DNA of 64,000 bases from Nonomuraea polychroma (lineage in GTDB: Bacteria > Actinomycetota > Actinomycetes > Streptosporangiales > Streptosporangiaceae). The notes under the pieces were generated by a model that was given only the letters and a program-made list of their open reading frames with translations, was not told the origin of the DNA and ran no database searches. Positions 43,947-52,266 of this stretch are shown here, piece after piece. The position numbers and the translations under genes are program-made. The stretch's first letter is position 1. Each line of letters starts with the position of its first letter. The DNA lies in contig NZ_SAUN01000001.1 in assembly GCF_004011505.1 (NCBI RefSeq), positions 7,033,501-7,097,500 of the forward strand, read 5' to 3'.

Positions 43947-44680
43947 CACAACCTCCCGTGCCGCAGCTTCCAGCGGCCGCATCCTCGGCAGGGCGTGCAT
44001 CCAGAGTGGCCTACACCCGATAGGGCGCAGGCGTATGAGGACGCAACCGCACGCGGCCAGGTGCCGGCGGTATGCCGCCCAGGCTGCGATTCCGCATCGA
44101 GGAGTGCCGCCAGCTCATCCACCTTGTTCTCGAGTACGTCGACCGGTTCGCTCCAGGCGTCCGCGGATGGCCGTTGCCGTGCCCATGCAAGGGCAGCCAA
44201 TAGGGGCGATCAAAACATTGCTCGCTCGGCTGGAACATCGCGCACACAGGGCATTCCTCTCATCACGAGGCAGGACCCATTGGCCGGTGCGGCGGAGCCG
44301 CCACTCGGTGGAAGCGGCCTCGGCGGGCTCCACCACCGAGTTCTTTCATGATATGCCGCACACGGCGGCCGGTCAGACTCTCTCCCGATCTGGCGGGCGC
44401 GGTGGGTACGGCACGAGCCAGGCAGGTGCTGCAGCGCGACGAGCAGGGCGAGATCGGAGCTGAGCCGCGAAAGTCAGATAAACCGGTCAATCTCAAGCTC
44501 GCCGGCATTACGTTTGTGAACGTCACATGCCCGGACCAGGACTGGGTTTGGTGCACTCGAGCACACACCGAGCGCAAGGAAGCTAGAACTTCACGGATGT
44601 TCGGCAACCGCCACGCAAAAGATCGTCCTCGGCCGCGTAGAACTTGTGGGGCTCGAATATTCAGTCACCGCGTCTGATCT
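43947..44680. other. 734-base stretch with no supported gene
   Basis: Both strands are interrupted or give only compositionally odd frames. A minus-strand frame at 43946-44200 includes LAWARQRPSADAWSEPVDVL and ENKVDELAALLDAES, which looks protein-like but has no start signal and overlaps the promoter side of the pyrophosphatase gene; it may be a remnant. GC content falls at several places (for instance 44460-44560). I see no RNA gene or terminator. The stretch lies between pyrophosphatase and a transposase fragment and is probably decayed DNA. Confidence 0.4.
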
Positions 44681-44990
44681 ATGGGAATGCTAGACACGCT
44701 GCGATTGCTGCCCATGGGCGATCGGGACAAGGAGTGGAGATTTCTCGCCCTACGCAACCAGATCACCGTCCCTGAACGCCAACTCGGCGCCGACACAGAG
44801 CGAGATTCAGACCCGAGGACCGGGCCTTTCTAGGCGCCCTCCTAACCTCGCTACCCCGCAAGGTCCTGCGCCGGATACGGCTCCTCGTCCACCCTGACAC
44901 CGTCCTGCGCTGGCACCGCGATCTGATGAAACGGCGTCACGCCCGTACCTGCCGGCCAAAGCGGCCTGGGCGCCGCCCACCGCCCGCTGC
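44681..44990 (+). pseudogene. N-terminal fragment of an integrase-core transposase (actinobacterial IS)
   Basis: The frame from ATG 44681 reads MGMLDTLRLLPMGDRDKEWR and LALRNQITVPERQLGAD, then jumps frame near 44810 into RFRPEDRAFLGALLTSLPRK, VLRRIRLLVHPDTVLRWHRD and LMKRRHARTCRPKRPGRRPP. This is the usual N-terminus of a group of actinobacterial transposases whose DDE core follows the RPGRPP linker. The core is missing: homology stops near 44990, where a truncated acyl-CoA ligase begins on the other strand. One frameshift plus the truncation make it dead. Confidence 0.7.
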
Positions 44991-44993
44991 ATC

Positions 44994-45659
44994 CGCGCTC
45001 GTTCGCTCGATCATGAACCGGGCGTTGGTGACCAGCCCCCGGTGGTGCAGCAACGCACCCTTGGGGAATCCGGTGGTGCCGGACGTGTACTGGATCTGGG
45101 CGGGGTCGCTGGGCCGCACGGTCGGCAGCGAGCCGTCCGTCTGGTGGGTGCGTACGGTGTCCTGCCAGTCCTCGAAGCAGAACGTGGCGCGTAACTCCGG
45201 CAGTCCCGGTGTCGCTTCCCGCGCGATCGCGGTCATGTCGCTACCGCGAAACTCGGCGGTGTGAAACAGCCCCGCTGAGCGGGACTGCTCAAGGACGTAG
45301 CGCAGCTCTGGCGCCCGCAGCGCCGGGTTGGCGGTCACGACGACCACACCGGCCAACGCCGCGCCGTATTGCAGGATGATCCACTCGGGGATGTTGGGTG
45401 CCCAGACGGTGATCCGCTCGCCCGGTGCGAACCGGGTCAGCAGCCAGTGTGCGCATTGCTCGGCGTCGGCCGGCAGTTGCCGGTAGGTCCATCGGCGGTC
45501 AGTGCGTTCGGCACGGGCCGGCGACGGAGTGCCTGGTGGTGCCGCTTCGATGAGGGCGGTCTGGTCCCCGGCGTCCCTGGCGGCTTCGCGCAGCAGGTCG
45601 CCTGTGGACAGTTCCAGGACGGGACGGCTGGTGTCGGCCGGCCAGTACGCCAGGGCCAT
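44994..45659 (-). pseudogene. AMP-dependent acyl-CoA synthetase, N-terminal fragment
   Basis: The ATG at 45659 opens a normal start (MALAYWPADTSRPVLELSTG) and runs through WAPNIPEWIILQYGAALAGV to the AMP-binding motif YTSGTTGFPKGALLHHRGLV. Homology then ends near residue 220, where the coding strand passes into the transposase fragment; an intact enzyme has over 500 residues. The adenylation core beyond motif I and the C-terminal lid are absent, so it cannot be active. It begins 4 bases after the crotonase stop and was presumably the third gene of the TetR-crotonase-ligase operon. Confidence 0.8.
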
Positions 45660-45663
45660 GGGT

Positions 45664-46530
45664 TCACTCCTCGTCGATTTCGGCTGTGGTGGGGATGGGG
45701 CCGCCGCCGTCGGGGATCGGCCTGCCGGAGTCGCGCCATCGCACCGCGGCGGGGAATCCGTGCTGTGCGGCGAATTCCTGGAACCAGCGGCCCTCAGGGG
45801 AGTGCCGGGTGATCCCGTCGAACAGGGTGGCCAGGATCTGTGTGCCGTGCAGGCCCATGTTGTCGTAGGCCTGGTTGATCATCAGTTTCTGCATGACCAG
45901 CTGGTTGACCGGGACTCCGGCGATGCGGTCGGCCAACGCCTCCACCGCGGTGTCGAGCTCGGCGGCCGGGACCGCCTGCAGCACCAGACCCCATGCGGCG
46001 GCGGTGGTCCCGTCGATGGTGTCCCCCGTCAGCAGCATCCGCTTGGCCCGCTCGGCACCGAGCCGGTAGACCCACATCGCGGTGGTCGGACAGCCCCACA
46101 CTCGCGCGGGCATGTAACCGACCCGGGCGTCCTCGGCCATCACCACCAGATCGCAGGACAACGCGATATCGCTGCCCCCGGCCACCGCGTAGCCGTGCAC
46201 CTTCGCGATGGTCGGCTTCAGTGAACGCCACAGACTGAAGAAGTCGTCGGTGTTGCGCTTCATGTGCTGGTAATCCTTGATCGGATCCCACACCGGCGGC
46301 TGCGTCAGATCGCCGTGCTCGGCGTACTGCTTGAGGTCGTAACCCGCGCTGAACGCACGCCCCGCGCCCTGGAGCACGATCACATGCACCGCCGGATCGT
46401 CGTTGGCCCGATCGACCAGCTCCTTCAGCCTGCGCGCCACTTCCGCCGTGATCGCGTTCAGCCGATCGGGCCGGTTCAACGTCAGATAGGCCTTGCGGTC
46501 CCGCACCTCATAGCCGATGACATCACTCAC
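45664..46530 (-). CDS. Enoyl-CoA hydratase/isomerase (crotonase) family protein
   Basis: 288 residues. Crotonase-fold segments: AYLTLNRPDRLNAITAEVAR, the oxyanion-hole part GAGRAFSAGYDLKQYAE, and KVHGYAVAGGSDIALSCDLV. Typical catalytic glutamates at the GGxE position are replaced (AGGSDIAL), so the exact reaction is uncertain. Acts on acyl-CoA in the cytoplasm. The start overlaps the stop of the TetR gene (ATGA), and the truncated acyl-CoA ligase follows 4 bases later, so this was a small fatty- or aromatic-acid operon. Confidence 0.87.
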   Translation of the reverse strand: MSDVIGYEVRDRKAYLTLNRPDRLNAITAEVARRLKELVDRANDDPAVHVIVLQGAGRAFSAGYDLKQYAEHGDLTQPPVWDPIKDYQHMKRNTDDFFSLWRSLKPTIAKVHGYAVAGGSDIALSCDLVVMAEDARVGYMPARVWGCPTTAMWVYRLGAERAKRMLLTGDTIDGTTAAAWGLVLQAVPAAELDTAVEALADRIAGVPVNQLVMQKLMINQAYDNMGLHGTQILATLFDGITRHSPEGRWFQEFAAQHGFPAAVRWRDSGRPIPDGGGPIPTTAEIDEE

Positions 46531-47132
46531 GGGTTATTCCCCTCCAGGATGGCCCGGGCGACCGCGCCCCAATCGGCGATCAGCCGCTCGGTAGTGCGCC
46601 GCTCACCGCGCAGCACATCGGAAATCGCCAGGCCACGCAGGAACTGCACAGTCAGCGACGCCACCATGGGGTAACGCTCGCTGGACGACAGATCCTCGCC
46701 GAACACCTCTCCGACCACCCGGTAAAGATCCACACGCGCCCGCTTCTCCTCACGGCGCAGCACCTCCCGCAACGCGGGATCCGTACGCGCGGCCGCCCAC
46801 AACTCCAACTCGGCGACGAACGCCGGACGCACCATCGACGCGCACAGCACCCGGATCGCGCGCTCCACACGATCAAGGTCGGCCGGCGTATCGGCCTCGG
46901 CCTGCCGCACCGCCGCCTCATTGCGCTCCATCAGCGCCCGGATCGTGGCACCCAGCATCGCCTCGCGCGTCGGGAAGTGATGCAGCAACGCGCCCCGGCT
47001 GAACCCACCAGCGCGCTGCACCTCGACGGTTGTCGTCGCCGCCAGTCCGCGCTCGATCAACAACTCCACCGCGACCTGAACGATCCGCTGCCGTGTTGCC
47101 TCACGCTGCGCGGCCCGTACACCCGACGCCAT
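46527..47132 (-). CDS. TetR-family transcriptional regulator
   Basis: 201 residues. The N-terminal TetR helix-turn-helix reads RQRIVQVAVELLIERGLAAT, then VEVQRAGGFSRGALLHHFPT. The C-terminal helical part is the ligand-binding domain, here probably sensing an acyl-CoA because it heads a crotonase/acyl-CoA-ligase operon. Just upstream, a TTGACA lies on the minus strand (47169-47164) and CCTG-N8-CAGG (47156-47171) is a weak inverted repeat that could be its operator. Confidence 0.9.
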   Translation of the reverse strand: MASGVRAAQREATRQRIVQVAVELLIERGLAATTTVEVQRAGGFSRGALLHHFPTREAMLGATIRALMERNEAAVRQAEADTPADLDRVERAIRVLCASMVRPAFVAELELWAAARTDPALREVLRREEKRARVDLYRVVGEVFGEDLSSSERYPMVASLTVQFLRGLAISDVLRGERRTTERLIADWGAVARAILEGNNP

Positions 47133-47260
47133 GCGCGAACCGTTTCACGGTCATACCTGACTGTCAACAGGCAGCCACGCTTATGGCCGTTCCCGCCCGC
47201 TTCCCCGCGGTATCGGTCGGCCCGGTGCAGGCAGTCCAGCCGACTCCAAACCACAGGACC

Positions 47261-47308
47261 TTGACCCGAAGGTGATCGTTCACTATTTTGTCCGAGTGAA
47301 CGTTCACT
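47261..47308 (+). promoter_or_regulatory. Promoter with LacI-type operator (copy 1)
   Basis: TTGACC (47261-47266), a 17-base spacer and TATTTT (47284-47289) form a good sigma-70-type promoter pointing toward GH42. The 14-bp perfect palindrome AGTGAACGTTCACT (47295-47308) covers the expected start of transcription, and a half-site CGTTCACT (47277-47284) overlaps the -10. The same palindrome recurs at 58397 and, with one altered end base, at 49960. A central CG palindrome of this kind is characteristic of LacI-family repressors; the gene at 57281-58321 is the candidate. Confidence 0.75.
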
Positions 47309-47378
47309 AGGTGTTGTTCGCCTTACCCTGACATCAACTTTCAGCGTTCACCTGGTGGGGTCCGACTCGCGCCATACG

Positions 47379-47640
47379 ATGCCCAAGAAGATCATCGATC
47401 TGTTCGGACAGAAGCATCCGAAATCACCGTTCAGCCGGAGGACTCCGCGTACCACGACTACTTCGACAAGCTGTCGACGAGCGCCGCGTCCGCTTCCCGA
47501 CGTCACGCAGGTCGCCGACCCGTTCATGTACTCGTACATCGGCAATGGACAGCTGCTGGACGTGAAGAAGGTCGCCAAGGCCCTCCCGACCGCCGATCTC
47601 CCCGCGACGTCGCTCCTCGCGGACCCGACAAAGGAGACGA
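47379..47640 (+). pseudogene. Remnant of a sugar-binding protein (ABC importer, CUT1 type)
   Basis: Across shifting frames one reads KKIIDLFGQKHP, ITVQPEDSAYHDYFDKLSTS and FPDVTQVADPFMYSYIGNGQ, continuing LLDVKKVAKALPTADLP: a typical inner segment of family 1 solute-binding proteins. The signal peptide and C-terminal two thirds are missing, and at least two frameshifts occur. It lies directly between an operator-controlled promoter (47261-47308) and the GH42 gene. This suggests that an ancestral operon of binding protein, permeases and GH42 was collapsed by deletion, leaving GH42 under the original promoter. Confidence 0.65.
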
Positions 47641-47643
47641 CCT

Positions 47644-49689
47644 GTGTCCCACCCCCCAATGAACACCTTTCGTGACCGACTGTCCGGCATCGTCTATGGC
47701 GGGGACTACAACCCTGAGCAGTGGCCGAGGAGTGTGTGGCACGAGGACGTCGAGCTGATGCGCGCCGCAAACGTACGGCTCGTGAGCCTCGGCATCTTCT
47801 CCTGGTCGGCGCTCGAACCCGCCGACGGCACCTTCGAGTTCGGCTGGCTCGACGAGATCATGGACCTTCTCTGGTCGAACGGCGTCGCCGTCAACCTGGC
47901 GACGCCCAACGCTTCGCCACCGCCGTGGCTGGCGGAGGATTTCCCCGAGACGCTGATGGTCGAGCGCAACGGTGTCCGTGTCGGGGTGGGCAGCCGCGGA
48001 CACTTTTGCCCATCCTCCGAGGTGTACCGAGACCGGAGCCGGCGCATGGCGCGCATGCTCGCCGAGCGCTATCGCGACCATCCGGCACTCGCCATGTGGC
48101 ACATCGGCAACGAGTACCACTCGCACTGCTTCTGCGACCTGTGCGATGACCGGTTCCGGCGCTGGCTTCAGGACAAGTACCAGTCGCTCGAGGAGCTCAA
48201 CCGGCGCTGGGGAACCTCGATGTGGAGCCAGCGCTACAGCGACTGGGCGCAGGTCCACCTGCCGAAACCGGTCCGAGGCTGGGTGAATCCCGCGCGCGAG
48301 CTGGACTTCGCCCGCTTCAACTCCGACATCCAGCTCGAACTCTTCACGCGCGAACGCGACCTGCTCAAGTCCATCACGCCGCACGTGCCGACGACGACCA
48401 ACTTCATGCAGTTCTTCCGGCTGAACGACTACCGCCGATGGGCGGAGGAACTCGACGTCGTCGCCCTCGACATCTATCCGAATCCAGCCGACCCGGCGGG
48501 ACTGGCGAAGGCCGCCCTGCAGTACGACCTGATGCGATCCCTGCGTGCCGGACAACCGTGGATGCTGATGGAACAGGCCGCCGGAGCCGTCAGCCAGTGG
48601 CCGATCAACCTGGTCAAGCAGCCCGGACGAATGCGGCTCGGGTCATATCAGGCGGTGGCGCACGGCGCCGACGCGGTCATGTTCTTCCAATGGCGCGCAT
48701 CGCGCTTCGGCCAGGAGAAGTTCCACTCCGCCATGCTTCCGCACGGGGGCCAGAACACCCGCACCTGGCAGGAAGTGCTCGCGCTCGGCGACGAACTGAC
48801 CCGCATCGCGGACGTGGCGACCGCCCGCACCCACGCCGAGGTCGCCATCGTCTGGGACTGGGAGAACTGGTGGGCGGTCGAGGGCTGCGCGCACCCGGAC
48901 AACACCTACAACTACGCCGACGTCGTGAGCAGCCACCATCAGGCCCTGTGGAACGCGCAAGTGGCGGTGGACGTCGTGACCCTGTCGGCGGATCTGTCGC
49001 CCTACCGCGTACTCATCGTGCCCAACCAATACATGATGAGCGAGGCCCAGCAAGCCGCCGTGCGACGCTTCGTCGAGAACGGAGGACACGCGCTCATCTC
49101 GTACTTCTCGGGCATCGTCGACCAGGACGACCAGATCATTCCCAACGGTTATCCTGGCGGGCTGCGGGAGGTCATCGGAGCGCACATCCGAGAGTTCTCC
49201 CCGTTGGCGCCGGAGGACTCGGTGGCCGTCCGCGCCGTCGCTGAGCAGTCGCTCGTCGACGACGCCTTCGCCGCCACCGCAACCCGATGGCAGGACGATC
49301 TGATCACCGAATCAGCGCGTGCCGTCGCCGTGTACACGGCCGGCGAACTCGCCGGTCAGCCGGCCGTCGTCGACAACGCTCTCGGCGCGGGGCACGCCGT
49401 CTATCTCGGTGCGCGCCTCGATCAGCCCGCTCTCGACTCTCTCATACGGGCCGTCCTCGACCGTGCGGGCATCCGCCCCGTCCACGCGGCGCCCGCCGGA
49501 GTGGAAGTCACAGAACGTCGCACCGCCGACCGCAGATTCCTGTTCCTGCTCAACCACGGCCAGGACAAGGCGACCGTGCGCCTCGACAGGCGCGGGGTCG
49601 AGCTGCTGACGGGACAGGTTGTCGATGTCGGTCACGAACTCGTTCTGGAGCCGGCCGGCGTCGTGATCGTGAAAAGCCCGCTTGCCTAG
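47644..49689 (+). CDS. GH42 beta-galactosidase, cytoplasmic
   Basis: 681 residues, no signal peptide. GH42 features: YGGDYNPEQWPRSVWHEDVE at the N-terminus, acid/base Glu157 in HIGNEYHSHC, nucleophile Glu310 in WMLMEQAAG, and a zinc-type cysteine set (CFCDLC). The C-terminal region contains the trimerisation domain (about 390-600) and a short beta domain. AAGGAG seven bases before the GTG at 47644 supports that start; an ATG at 47659 is in frame. It hydrolyses terminal beta-galactosides, often from galactans. The promoter upstream carries the operator shared with the importer at 50100 and the lacI region. Confidence 0.93.
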   Translation: MSHPPMNTFRDRLSGIVYGGDYNPEQWPRSVWHEDVELMRAANVRLVSLGIFSWSALEPADGTFEFGWLDEIMDLLWSNGVAVNLATPNASPPPWLAEDFPETLMVERNGVRVGVGSRGHFCPSSEVYRDRSRRMARMLAERYRDHPALAMWHIGNEYHSHCFCDLCDDRFRRWLQDKYQSLEELNRRWGTSMWSQRYSDWAQVHLPKPVRGWVNPARELDFARFNSDIQLELFTRERDLLKSITPHVPTTTNFMQFFRLNDYRRWAEELDVVALDIYPNPADPAGLAKAALQYDLMRSLRAGQPWMLMEQAAGAVSQWPINLVKQPGRMRLGSYQAVAHGADAVMFFQWRASRFGQEKFHSAMLPHGGQNTRTWQEVLALGDELTRIADVATARTHAEVAIVWDWENWWAVEGCAHPDNTYNYADVVSSHHQALWNAQVAVDVVTLSADLSPYRVLIVPNQYMMSEAQQAAVRRFVENGGHALISYFSGIVDQDDQIIPNGYPGGLREVIGAHIREFSPLAPEDSVAVRAVAEQSLVDDAFAATATRWQDDLITESARAVAVYTAGELAGQPAVVDNALGAGHAVYLGARLDQPALDSLIRAVLDRAGIRPVHAAPAGVEVTERRTADRRFLFLLNHGQDKATVRLDRRGVELLTGQVVDVGHELVLEPAGVVIVKSPLA

Positions 49690-49926
49690 GCGACCACTGC
49701 CCGGTCTGGGACCTCATCGCCACCTGCGAAGCGCATCCGAACGCGTCGGCGCCGTGTCCGCTGAGCAGTGGATCTTCTGACGCCCGGAGCGGCAACGACC
49801 GGCGACAAGCCCTTCACCTGCCGCCCCACGGCGTGGGCCTGCTGAGGCCGGCCCAGGCCCGGACCATCGGGTCCTGAGCACCGCCACAACCGCTGCGCAC
49901 GGCCCTCACTCCTCGCCCATCAAAAA
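49690..49926. other. Intergenic stretch after GH42 with no supported feature
   Basis: Together with the regulatory sites that follow it makes a 410-base gap (49690-50099). No gene, strong hairpin or RNA was recognised in this part. Short frames on both strands lack ribosome sites and homology. Confidence 0.4.
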
Positions 49927-49938
49927 GTGATCGATCAC
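49927..49938. promoter_or_regulatory. 12-bp palindrome, CRP-like site candidate
   Basis: GTGATCGATCAC is a perfect palindrome located 10 bases upstream of the -35 box of the importer promoter. The pattern GTG-N6-CAC resembles binding sites reported for Streptomyces Crp. It is a different sequence from the LacI-type operator 22 bases further on, so the promoter may integrate two signals. Which protein binds is unknown. Confidence 0.4.
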
Positions 49939-49948
49939 ATTACGCATA

Positions 49949-49977
49949 TTGACCCATAGGTGAACGTTCACTACCCT
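49949..49977 (+). promoter_or_regulatory. Promoter with LacI-type operator (copy 2)
   Basis: TTGACC (49949-49954), a 17-base spacer and TACCCT (49972-49977) form a candidate promoter for the Opp-type importer operon. The spacer holds GTGAACGTTCAC (49960-49971), the 12-bp core shared with the palindromes at 47295 and 58397. A repressor bound here would occupy the space between the two promoter boxes. The transcript would have a leader of about 115 bases before the ATG at 50100. Confidence 0.7.
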
Positions 49978-50099
49978 CAACGCAACCGCGTCGCCACAAG
50001 CGGTGAGCGGGCCGCTTTCTGCAGCTCAACCGCACCGGCACGCGCACGCTGCCGCTACTTCTCCTCGTCCCGACGCCTCCAAGTCCAGGGAGTTGGACC

Positions 50100-52220
50100 A
50101 TGAGCCAGATCAGCCGACGCCACTTGCTGCGCACCGCCGCGGCCGCCGCGGGCGGCGTGATGCTCGCCGCGTGCACCGACGGTCGCTCTGACAAGCCCGA
50201 CGCGACGTCCCCGGGCGGGGGCTCGGACAAAAAGGGCGACGTGACCGAGGCGCTGAAGCGTCCGGCGAAGATCCAGGAGTCGCCCGCGCTGAAGGGCAAG
50301 GGTCTGCCGCCCGTCGAGCAGCGCATCCCCGTGAACCCCTACGTCATCCCGCACCGCTGGACGGGTGAGGGGAAGTACGGAGGGAAGCTGAAGATGCTCG
50401 CCTTCGGCGCCACGGGCGCTGCCAACGCCAATTCAATCGCCGAATTCTTCTACGGCAACTCGCCCCTGCGCTTCCTCAACGACGGCCTGGACGTCGGCCC
50501 CGGTCTCGCCGACCAGTGGAGCTCCAACGACGACGCGTCCGAGTGGACCGTCCACTTCCGTGAGGGCCTCAAGTGGTCCGACGGCGAACCCTTCACCGTG
50601 GAGGACATCCTGTTCTGGTGGGAGGACCTGGTCCTGCCCGGCCACAACGCGCAGACGCCGCCGCCGTCGAACATCTCCGGCAAGGGCACCGCGGTGAAGA
50701 TGACCAAGGTGGACGACCATACGCTGAAGTTCACCTGGGACACCCCGCAGCCGCTCTTCCCCGAGCAACTGGCCACCTATGTCAACGGAGGCCTGGGCAG
50801 GAACGGCCCGACCTGGGTGCTGCCGAAGCACTACCTGAAGCAGTACCACCCGAAGTACAACACCAAGGTCCCCAAGGACTGGGACACGCCGGGCGGTCTG
50901 TGGGAGCAGAAGGCCGACTGGAAGCGCAACCCCGACTGCCCCACGCTCACCGGCTACCGGTGCAAGTCCTTCGACAACAACACCGGCATCGTCCTCGAGC
51001 GCAACCCGTACTACTGGGTCGTCAACACCAACGGCGACCAGCTGCCCTACATCGACGAGATCAGCTTCTCGATGCAGACCAACGCCGAGGCGCTCAAGCT
51101 CAAGATCCAGCAGGGTGCGGTCGACTACTGCCAGGGCTTCTTCAATCAGGTCAGCCTCGCCGACGTGTCCACCCTCTCCCGGAACAAGGACAGCGGCCAC
51201 TACGACATCCTGCTATGGAACAGCGGGGACGGCACCGGCTCGATCTTCTTCTTCAACTACGACTACATCGCCAAAGACGAGAAGTACGGCAAGCTCATCC
51301 GCGACAAGCGCTTCCGCCAGGCTGTCTCGCTCGGCTGGGACCGCAAGGCCACCCGCAAGAGCCTGTACTTCAACCAGGGCGAGCTCACCACCGGGACCAT
51401 CGGGCCCGGCACGGCCGAGTTCCATGCAGAGCCTGACGGCCCGAAGCTGTACCAGCAGTGGCGCGACTCCTACCTCGGTCCCGACCCCGAGAAGGCCAAG
51501 GCACTGCTGGCGGAGATCGGTCTGAAGGACACCGACGGCGACGGCTACGTGGAGTTCCCCGACGGCGCGCCCCTGACGATTCAGGTCCCCTACTCCGCCG
51601 ACATCTCCAAGCCGGAGGCCGACAAGGACGAGCAGCTCGTCGCCGACATGAAGAAGATCGGGCTGCACATGAAGCGCGTCCCGATGTCGCCGGCCGCCTT
51701 CGGCGAGCAGTGGACGGCCGGGCAGCTGATGTCCCACACCAACTGGGGCAACGCCAACGGCACCTCGATCATGGTGGTGCCGAACTGGCTGGTCCCGGTG
51801 AACACCGCGTACTGGGCACCGCTGGAGGCCGCCTGGTACGCCAACAGCGCGAGCGGCAAGAACAAGGAGGAGCTGGACCTCGCGCCGCTCAAGCGGCATC
51901 CCCCGCGTATGGAGCCCGAGCCGGGCGACCCGGTGGAGAAGCTCACCAGTCTGTACGCACAGGCCAAGACCGAAGCAGATCCGGTCAAGCGCAACCAGCT
52001 GGTCTGGCAGATGTTCAAGATTCACATTGAGGACGGGCCGTTCTTCATGGGCTCCACGGCCAACTTCCCCGAACCGATCGTCAAGAACCGGGACCTCGCC
52101 AACGTCCCCGGCCCGAAGAACCTCGCCCTCGGCGGCATCACCGGCCCCTGGCACATCCCCGCCCCGGCCACCTACGACCCCGAGTGCTGGTACTGGACGA
52201 ACCCGGAGAAGCACTCGTGA
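50100..52220 (+). CDS. Opp/Dpp-type ABC importer, substrate-binding lipoprotein (family 5)
   Basis: 706 residues. The leader MSQISRRHLLRTAAAAAGGV carries a twin-arginine motif (SRRHLL) and ends in the lipobox LAAC (Cys25), so it is probably a Tat-exported lipoprotein. The mature protein is a family 5 solute-binding protein (WTVHFREGLKWSDGEPFTVE, then DDHTLKFTWDTPQPLFPE, then FRQAVSLGWDRKATRKSLYF). It is longer than typical peptide-binding members. In glycan loci this family often binds oligosaccharides, and here the operon shares an operator with the GH42 gene. Ligand: probably a galactose- or arabinose-containing oligosaccharide, by context. Confidence 0.88.
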   Translation: MSQISRRHLLRTAAAAAGGVMLAACTDGRSDKPDATSPGGGSDKKGDVTEALKRPAKIQESPALKGKGLPPVEQRIPVNPYVIPHRWTGEGKYGGKLKMLAFGATGAANANSIAEFFYGNSPLRFLNDGLDVGPGLADQWSSNDDASEWTVHFREGLKWSDGEPFTVEDILFWWEDLVLPGHNAQTPPPSNISGKGTAVKMTKVDDHTLKFTWDTPQPLFPEQLATYVNGGLGRNGPTWVLPKHYLKQYHPKYNTKVPKDWDTPGGLWEQKADWKRNPDCPTLTGYRCKSFDNNTGIVLERNPYYWVVNTNGDQLPYIDEISFSMQTNAEALKLKIQQGAVDYCQGFFNQVSLADVSTLSRNKDSGHYDILLWNSGDGTGSIFFFNYDYIAKDEKYGKLIRDKRFRQAVSLGWDRKATRKSLYFNQGELTTGTIGPGTAEFHAEPDGPKLYQQWRDSYLGPDPEKAKALLAEIGLKDTDGDGYVEFPDGAPLTIQVPYSADISKPEADKDEQLVADMKKIGLHMKRVPMSPAAFGEQWTAGQLMSHTNWGNANGTSIMVVPNWLVPVNTAYWAPLEAAWYANSASGKNKEELDLAPLKRHPPRMEPEPGDPVEKLTSLYAQAKTEADPVKRNQLVWQMFKIHIEDGPFFMGSTANFPEPIVKNRDLANVPGPKNLALGGITGPWHIPAPATYDPECWYWTNPEKHS

Positions 52221-52266
52221 GCGCGTCCAGCGCGGACGGGCCGGCCATCACCTCTGGGAGAGCCGC

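Noticed and set aside
43946..44200. Minus-strand frame with WSEPVDVLENKVDELAALLD
   Set aside because: No ribosome site, overlaps the region directly upstream of the pyrophosphatase gene, and no known family; left as a possible remnant.
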